Notes under the pieces: model-generated
Databases searched by the model: none
What the model saw: the letters and a program-made list of their open reading frames with translations, nothing else
What the model was told of the DNA's origin: nothing
Made by a program: the position numbers and the translations under genes
In this document: positions 59,060 to 64,000 of the stretch, piece by piece
Layout of the letters: every line of letters starts with the position of its first letter
How positions within the stretch are numbered: the stretch's first letter is position 1
Source of the DNA: Rhodoferax sp.
GTDB taxonomy: Bacteria; Pseudomonadota; Gammaproteobacteria; Burkholderiales; Burkholderiaceae_C
NCBI GenBank assembly: GCA_019449595.1
Contig: JAGRPL010000010.1
Coordinates: forward strand, 1-64,000
Reading direction: 5' to 3'
Length of the DNA: 64,000 bases

Positions 59060-60088
59060 ATGAACGAACTGACCCTGACCCGACCCGACGACTGGCACCT
59101 GCATGTGCGCGATGGCGACGCCCTGCGCACCGTCGTGCCCCACACGGCCGCCCAATTCGGGCGCGCCATCATCATGCCCAACCTGCGCCCGCCGGTCACC
59201 ACCGCGGCCCAGGCCGTGGCCTACCGGGCCCGCATCCAGGCGGCCGTGCCGGCCGGGGTGGCTTTTGAGCCCCTGATGACGCTGTACCTCACCGACAACC
59301 TGCCGGCGGATGAAATTGCGCGCGCCCAGGACGCTGGGGTGGTGGCCCTCAAGCTCTACCCCGCCGGTGCCACCACCAACAGCGACGCCGGTGTGACCGA
59401 TCTGCGCAAGACCTACAAGACATTGGAAGCCATGCAGCGCGCTGGCCTGCCGCTGCTGGTGCACGGCGAGGTGACTTCGCCCGACATCGACCTGTTCGAC
59501 CGCGAAGCGGTGTTCATTGACACGCAGCTTATTCCTTTGCGCCGCGATTTTCCCGAACTGAAGATTGTTTTTGAGCACATCACCACGCGCGAAGCCGCGC
59601 AGTATGTGGCCGAGGCCGACCGCTTCACGGGCGCCACCATCACGGCGCACCACCTGCTCTACAACCGCAACGCCATCTTCACCGGCGGCATCCGCCCGCA
59701 CTACTACTGCCTGCCGGTCTTGAAGCGTGAAACGCACCGCCTGGCCCTGGTGCAGGCCGCCACCAGCGGCTCCAGCAAGTTTTTCCTGGGCACCGACAGT
59801 GCGCCGCACCCGGCGCACCTCAAGGAGCATGCCAGCGGTTGCGCCGGCTGCTACACCGCGTTCAATGCCATGGAGCTGTACGCCCAGGCCTTTGACGCCG
59901 CTGGCGCACTGGACAAGCTGGAAGCCTTTGCCAGCTTCAACGGCGCCGCCTTCTACGGCCTGCCGCGCAACACCGGCACCATCACCCTGCGCCGCGAGGC
60001 CTGGACCATGCCCGAGAGTTTTGCCTTTGGCGAGGCCCAGCTCAAACCCCTGTGCGCAGGTGAATCCTTGCCGTGGCGCATGGTCTAG
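59060..60088 (+). CDS. pyrC: dihydroorotase
   Basis: [48 protein letters not shown]...[13 protein letters not shown]...[12 protein letters not shown]. Confidence 0.97.
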   Translation: MNELTLTRPDDWHLHVRDGDALRTVVPHTAAQFGRAIIMPNLRPPVTTAAQAVAYRARIQAAVPAGVAFEPLMTLYLTDNLPADEIARAQDAGVVALKLYPAGATTNSDAGVTDLRKTYKTLEAMQRAGLPLLVHGEVTSPDIDLFDREAVFIDTQLIPLRRDFPELKIVFEHITTREAAQYVAEADRFTGATITAHHLLYNRNAIFTGGIRPHYYCLPVLKRETHRLALVQAATSGSSKFFLGTDSAPHPAHLKEHASGCAGCYTAFNAMELYAQAFDAAGALDKLEAFASFNGAAFYGLPRNTGTITLRREAWTMPESFAFGEAQLKPLCAGESLPWRMV

Positions 60089-60816
60089 AGGCCATCGACT
60101 GGTCGGCGCCCTGGCTGGAACCCTGGCGCCAGGCCGGTCAACCGCTGGCGGCACAGACGGATGCGGGGCAGAGCTGCGCGGCGGCGCTAAATGCCGCGGT
60201 GCCGCCGGTGCGGTTCGTGCCGCAGGCGGTGCTGCCCGCCGGCGAGGCCTACGAGGCGTTCATTTTCCGCACCGGGCAGGTGCCCACGCGCGACGGGCTG
60301 CATGACTTCTTCAATGGCCTGTGCTGGCTGCAATTTCCGCAGACCAAGCGGCGCCTGAACCAGTTGCAGGCGGCGCAGATTGCGGCCTCCGGCATCCAGC
60401 CGGTGCGGGGCCCTACGCGTGACGCCATCACCGTGTTTGACGAGAATGCTGCCTTTTTTCAGGGGCCCGATGCCCTGTGGGAGGCCCTGGTGGCCAAGGA
60501 CTGGCACAGTGTGTTCGCGACCCTGCGCCCGCTGTGGGCGCAGGTGCAGCTGCTGCTGTTTGGCCACGCCTTGTTGGAGAAGCTGGTTGCACCCCGAAAA
60601 CCGATCACCGCCCACGTGTACCGTGCGCAGGCTGCTAGCAATTCCATAGCGGATCTGGATGCCTGGATGGCGGCGGACCTGCACGCGGACAAGCTCGCGG
60701 GCAAGCCCTTTGCCCATCTGCCGGTCCTGGGGGTGCCGGGGTGGTGGCCGGGCAATGGCGACCCGGCTTTTTACCAGGACCCCGGCGTGTTCCGGGCCCG
60801 CGCCAGCCACCCTTGA
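60073..60816 (+). CDS. DUF3025 family protein
   Basis: [47 protein letters not shown]...[18 protein letters not shown]; overlaps the pyrC 3' end by 16 bp. Confidence 0.85.
   Translation: MAHGLEAIDWSAPWLEPWRQAGQPLAAQTDAGQSCAAALNAAVPPVRFVPQAVLPAGEAYEAFIFRTGQVPTRDGLHDFFNGLCWLQFPQTKRRLNQLQAAQIAASGIQPVRGPTRDAITVFDENAAFFQGPDALWEALVAKDWHSVFATLRPLWAQVQLLLFGHALLEKLVAPRKPITAHVYRAQAASNSIADLDAWMAADLHADKLAGKPFAHLPVLGVPGWWPGNGDPAFYQDPGVFRARASHP
60633..60658 (+). repeat. possible interspersed-repeat remnant (copy E) inside the DUF3025 CDS
   Basis: TGCTAGCAATTCCATAGCGGATCTGG vs copy C TGCTATCGATTGCATAGCTGTCTGCG. Confidence 0.45.
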
Positions 60817-60885
60817 ATTCGGCCTGTTTGACCTTACCATTGGCGGTGTCGGCCCGCGTGGACTGGGCTGCAACGCAAGGAAACC

Positions 60886-61761
60886 ATGAAACGTATTTTG
60901 CTGTTTGTCTTGACCAACGTCTTGGTCGTTGCCGTGCTGGGCATTGTGGCCAGCCTGCTGGGTGTCAACCGTTACCTCACGGCCAACGGCCTCAACCTGG
61001 GCGCCTTGCTGGGCTATGCCCTGGTGATGGGTTTTGGCGGCGCCACCATTTCGCTGCTGATCAGCAAACCCATGGCCAAGTGGAGTTCGGGCGTGCGGGT
61101 GATCGAGCAGCCGCAGAACGCGGACGAAGCCTGGATTGTGGAGACCGTGCGCAAGCTGGCCAGCACGGCCGGTATCGGCATGCCCGAAGTGGGCATCTTC
61201 GAGGGCGCGCCCAACGCGTTTGCCACCGGGGCCTTCAAGAACTCGGCCTTGGTCGCCGTGTCCACCGGCTTGCTGCAGGGCATGACCAAGGACGAGATCG
61301 AAGCGGTCATTGGGCATGAGATTGCCCACGTGGCCAATGGCGACATGGTCACCATGACCCTGATCCAGGGCGTGATGAACACCTTCGTGGTGTTCCTCAG
61401 CCGGGTCATCGGCTACGCGGTGGACAGCTTCCTGAGCAAGGGCGACGAGCGCCGCTCCGGCCCCGGCATCGGCTACATGATCACCACCGTGGTGCTCGAC
61501 ATCGTGTTGGGTTTTGCCGCCGCCATCGTCGTGGCATGGTTTTCGCGCCAGCGTGAATTCCGTGCGGACGCCGGCTCGGCCCAGCTCCTGGGGCGCAAGC
61601 AGCCCATGATCAACGCCCTGGCCCGTCTGGGGGGCATGGTGCCGGGCGAGTTGCCCAAGAGCATGGCAGCCATGGGCATTGCCGGCGGCATCGGACAGCT
61701 GTTCTCGACCCACCCGCCGATTGAAGCGCGCATTGCCGCGCTCCAAGGCGCGCAGGGCTGA
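60886..61761 (+). CDS. htpX: protease HtpX
   Basis: [27 protein letters not shown]...[41 protein letters not shown]. Confidence 0.97.
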   Translation: MKRILLFVLTNVLVVAVLGIVASLLGVNRYLTANGLNLGALLGYALVMGFGGATISLLISKPMAKWSSGVRVIEQPQNADEAWIVETVRKLASTAGIGMPEVGIFEGAPNAFATGAFKNSALVAVSTGLLQGMTKDEIEAVIGHEIAHVANGDMVTMTLIQGVMNTFVVFLSRVIGYAVDSFLSKGDERRSGPGIGYMITTVVLDIVLGFAAAIVVAWFSRQREFRADAGSAQLLGRKQPMINALARLGGMVPGELPKSMAAMGIAGGIGQLFSTHPPIEARIAALQGAQG

Positions 61762-61781
61762 TTCCCCCACCGGACCGCACC

Positions 61782-62411
61782 ATGGAATTCGCGACCTGGC
61801 TGACATTCTTCGCCGCCTGCTGGGCCATCAGCCTGTCGCCGGGCGCGGGCGCCGTGGCGGCCATGAGCGCCGGCCTGAACCACGGGTTTCGCCGCGGCTA
61901 CTTCACCACCTTCGGCCTGGTGCTGGGCATCTGGACCCAGGTGCTTGTGGTGGGCGTGGGGCTGGGGGCGCTGGTAGCGGCGTCCAGCACGGCGTTCCAG
62001 GTGGTCAAGTGGGCGGGGGTGGCCTACCTGGTCTGGCTGGGCATCAGCCAGTGGCGCGCGCCGGCCACGCCCATGGTGGCGCAGAGCGACGAGGGCCCCA
62101 CGGTCACCCGCCGCTCCATGATTTTGCGCGCCTGGATGATCAATGCCGTCAACCCCAAGGGCACGGTGTTCCTGCTGGCGGTGGTGCCCCAGTTCATGGT
62201 GCTGTCGCACCCCCTGCTGCCCCAGTACCTCATCATTGCGGCCACGCTGGCCTTCACCGATCTGGTGGTCATGGCCGGTTACACCGCGCTGGCCGCCCGG
62301 GTGCTGGGCGCGCTGAAGTCGCCGTACCACATCCGCGCCATGAACCGCGTGTTTGGCACCCTGTTCGTGGTGGCCGGCTCGCTGCTGGCGTTGTTCAAGC
62401 GCGCGGACTGA
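61782..62411 (+). CDS. LysE/RhtB family amino-acid exporter
   Basis: FFAACWAISLSPGAGAVAAMSAGLNHGFRRGYFTTFGLVLG. Confidence 0.93.
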   Translation: MEFATWLTFFAACWAISLSPGAGAVAAMSAGLNHGFRRGYFTTFGLVLGIWTQVLVVGVGLGALVAASSTAFQVVKWAGVAYLVWLGISQWRAPATPMVAQSDEGPTVTRRSMILRAWMINAVNPKGTVFLLAVVPQFMVLSHPLLPQYLIIAATLAFTDLVVMAGYTALAARVLGALKSPYHIRAMNRVFGTLFVVAGSLLALFKRAD

Positions 62412-62449
62412 ACGCGCGGGCCCGGTTGGGAGATTACTTTTCCTCACAC

Positions 62450-62472
62450 GATGTAAACACTTTGTTTACATC
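62450..62472 (+). promoter_or_regulatory. perfect 23-bp inverted repeat (operator candidate)
   Basis: GATGTAAACA-CTT-TGTTTACATC, 72 bp upstream of the next CDS start. Confidence 0.65.
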
Positions 62473-62544
62473 TTCGGGTGCACACTAGGTCTTTGAAGTT
62501 GCCGTGCGGTCCCTGCGGCCGCACCCTACAGAAGGAGGTGTTGC

Positions 62545-63042
62545 ATGCAACAGCCGTACGACCCCGCCGCCACCAGTGCGGCCACCAGCCAAGGCGCGCT
62601 GGTTCCGGTCGATCAATTGATTCTGGACGTCTATGCCACGGCCCCGGTGCAGGTGCGCAGCCGCATCCTGTCCCGCCTGATCGCGAAGGTGTATGCCGCC
62701 GCGCCGCCGGCCACCCAGCGCAAGCTGCTGGGGCATCTGCTGCGTCCCCTGGGCTTGCTGTCCCTGGCCGTGGTGGCCGACGGGATTTTTGCCAAGATTC
62801 TGGCGCGCAGCGGCTGGATGGAGCAGAACGTGTCCCTTGAGGACGTGCAGGCCATCCAGCCTGGCGACGTGGTGTCGCTGGTGGACTATGTGCTGCAAGT
62901 CAGCGGGGACGCCATCAACGGGCTGGCCCAGTTGCTGATGGCCTCGCCCAACCTGATGGGCTCGGTGGCGGCAACGGTGCTGGTCACCCTGCTGCTGCAA
63001 CGGGCCCGCCAGAGCCGCCTGGCCGACCGGGAGCTGGACTAG
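62545..63042 (+). CDS. conserved-looking hypothetical protein (165 aa, membrane-associated)
   Basis: MQQPYDPAATSAATSQGALVPVDQLILDVYATAPVQVRSRILSRLIAKVYAAAP...; preceded by AGAAGGAGG RBS. Confidence 0.75.
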   Translation: MQQPYDPAATSAATSQGALVPVDQLILDVYATAPVQVRSRILSRLIAKVYAAAPPATQRKLLGHLLRPLGLLSLAVVADGIFAKILARSGWMEQNVSLEDVQAIQPGDVVSLVDYVLQVSGDAINGLAQLLMASPNLMGSVAATVLVTLLLQRARQSRLADRELD

Positions 63043-64000
63043 CGTTCGTCGGGGTGCGTGCTGCTGCCCAGCACGCTGCGCGCCACCGCCTCGGCCACCT
63101 TGATGCCATCCACGCCGGCTGACAAGATGCCTCCGGCGTAGCTGGCGCCTTCGCCGGCCGGGTACAGGCCGGCCACATTCACGCTTTGCAGCTGCGCGTT
63201 GCGCGGAATCTTCAGCGGGGATGAGGTGCGCGTTTCCACGCCGGTGAGCACGGCGTCGGCCATGTCAAAGCCCTTGATCTTGCGGCCAAAGGCTGGCAGC
63301 GCCTCGCGGATGGCGTCAATGGCGTAGGGCGGCAGGCTGGGCGCCAGGTCGCCCAGCTTCACGCCGGGTTTGTAGGATGGGTGCACGCTGCCCCAGTGGC
63401 TGGACGCTCGCGCGGCAATGAAGTCGCCCACCAGCTGCCCCGGCGCCTCGTAGCTGCTGCCGCCCAGCACATAGGCACCAGCTTCCAGCTGGCGTTGCAG
63501 GGCAATGCCGGCCAGCGGGTGGGTGCTGTCCGCGCTGCCGGGGGCTGCCTGCGCCCGCAGGGCGGCGGCTTCCTGGGCGTAGCGTTTGCCGTCCATCGGG
63601 CCAAAGGCCTGCACGAAGGCGGCCTCGTCGCCGGGGAAGTCCTGCGGGTCTATGCCCACCACAATGCCGGCATTGGCGTTGCGTTCGTTGCGTGAATACT
63701 GGCTCATGCCGTTGGTGACCACGCGCCCGGGTTCCGACGTGGCGGCCACCACCGTGCCACCGGGGCACATGCAAAAGCTGTATACCGCCCGGCCGTTGCT
63801 GGCGTGGTGCACCAGCTTGTAGTCGGCCGCGCCCAGCATGGGGTGGCCGGCGTGGCGGCCCCAGCGGGCGCGGTCGATCACGCTTTGCGGGTGCTCGATG
63901 CGAAAACCCACCGAGAAGGGCTTGGCCTGCATGGCCACGCCGCGCTGGTACAGCATGGCAAAGGTGTCGCGGGCGCTGTGGCCCAGCGCCATCACCACGT
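63039..64000 (-). CDS. FAD-dependent dehydrogenase (COG2509-like), 5' part beyond the window
   Basis: SVGFRIEHPQSVIDRARWGRHAGHPMLGAADYKLVHH...YSFCMCPGGTVVAATSEPGRVVTNGMSQYSRNERNANAGIVVGI...NVAGLYPAGEGASYAGGILSAGVDGIKVAEAV; frame open to the right edge. Confidence 0.88.
   Translation of the reverse strand, partial: VVMALGHSARDTFAMLYQRGVAMQAKPFSVGFRIEHPQSVIDRARWGRHAGHPMLGAADYKLVHHASNGRAVYSFCMCPGGTVVAATSEPGRVVTNGMSQYSRNERNANAGIVVGIDPQDFPGDEAAFVQAFGPMDGKRYAQEAAALRAQAAPGSADSTHPLAGIALQRQLEAGAYVLGGSSYEAPGQLVGDFIAARASSHWGSVHPSYKPGVKLGDLAPSLPPYAIDAIREALPAFGRKIKGFDMADAVLTGVETRTSSPLKIPRNAQLQSVNVAGLYPAGEGASYAGGILSAGVDGIKVAEAVARSVLGSSTHPDER

Noticed and set aside
57770-60154. 794-aa minus-strand ORF spanning the cassette array edge to pyrC
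   Set aside because: Antisense to HypT-like LysR and pyrC, no recognisable domain, shadow-type composition.

Overview
The window looks like a conserved chromosomal segment of a Comamonadaceae-like betaproteobacterium, with a few small accessory patches. Contents, left to right: malate synthase G (partial at the left edge; missing from the ORF track), a CoA-transferase, LysR and proC; the spc/alpha ribosomal operon rplN to rplQ including secY, infA, rpmJ (37 aa, missing from the ORF track) and rpoA, followed by an initiator tRNA-fMet and a strong terminator; MarR, thioesterase, S1/P1 nuclease, MBL hydrolase, UspA, ilvD, ycaO, argB and slmA; a roughly 14 kb acyl-CoA/beta-oxidation supercluster with two TetR genes that each have a palindromic operator candidate; a Liv-type ABC transporter with tandem substrate-binding proteins and an acyl-CoA synthetase; a locus matching the SigF/NrsF-YedYZ-MrpX reactive-chlorine (methionine-rich peptide) system; a lower-GC orphan gene; two ABC exporters; a short integron-type gene-cassette array (two cassettes, two attC sites, an attI-like junction, no integrase seen); and HypT-like LysR, pyrC, DUF3025, htpX, LysE and a partial FAD oxidoreductase. 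The most interesting items are (1) the two-cassette attC array at 56.9-57.9 kb encoding two unknown small membrane proteins, (2) the MrpX-type MxKDx peptide locus with two perfect divergent GTAACC-N16-CGAA promoters, one of which conflicts with the called sigF start, (3) a ~58-60 bp interspersed element with three well-aligned intergenic copies and probable remnants, one inside a coding sequence, and (4) an unrecognised 380-aa orphan gene in a compositionally distinct gap. No tools were used; all family calls come from reading translated sequence.
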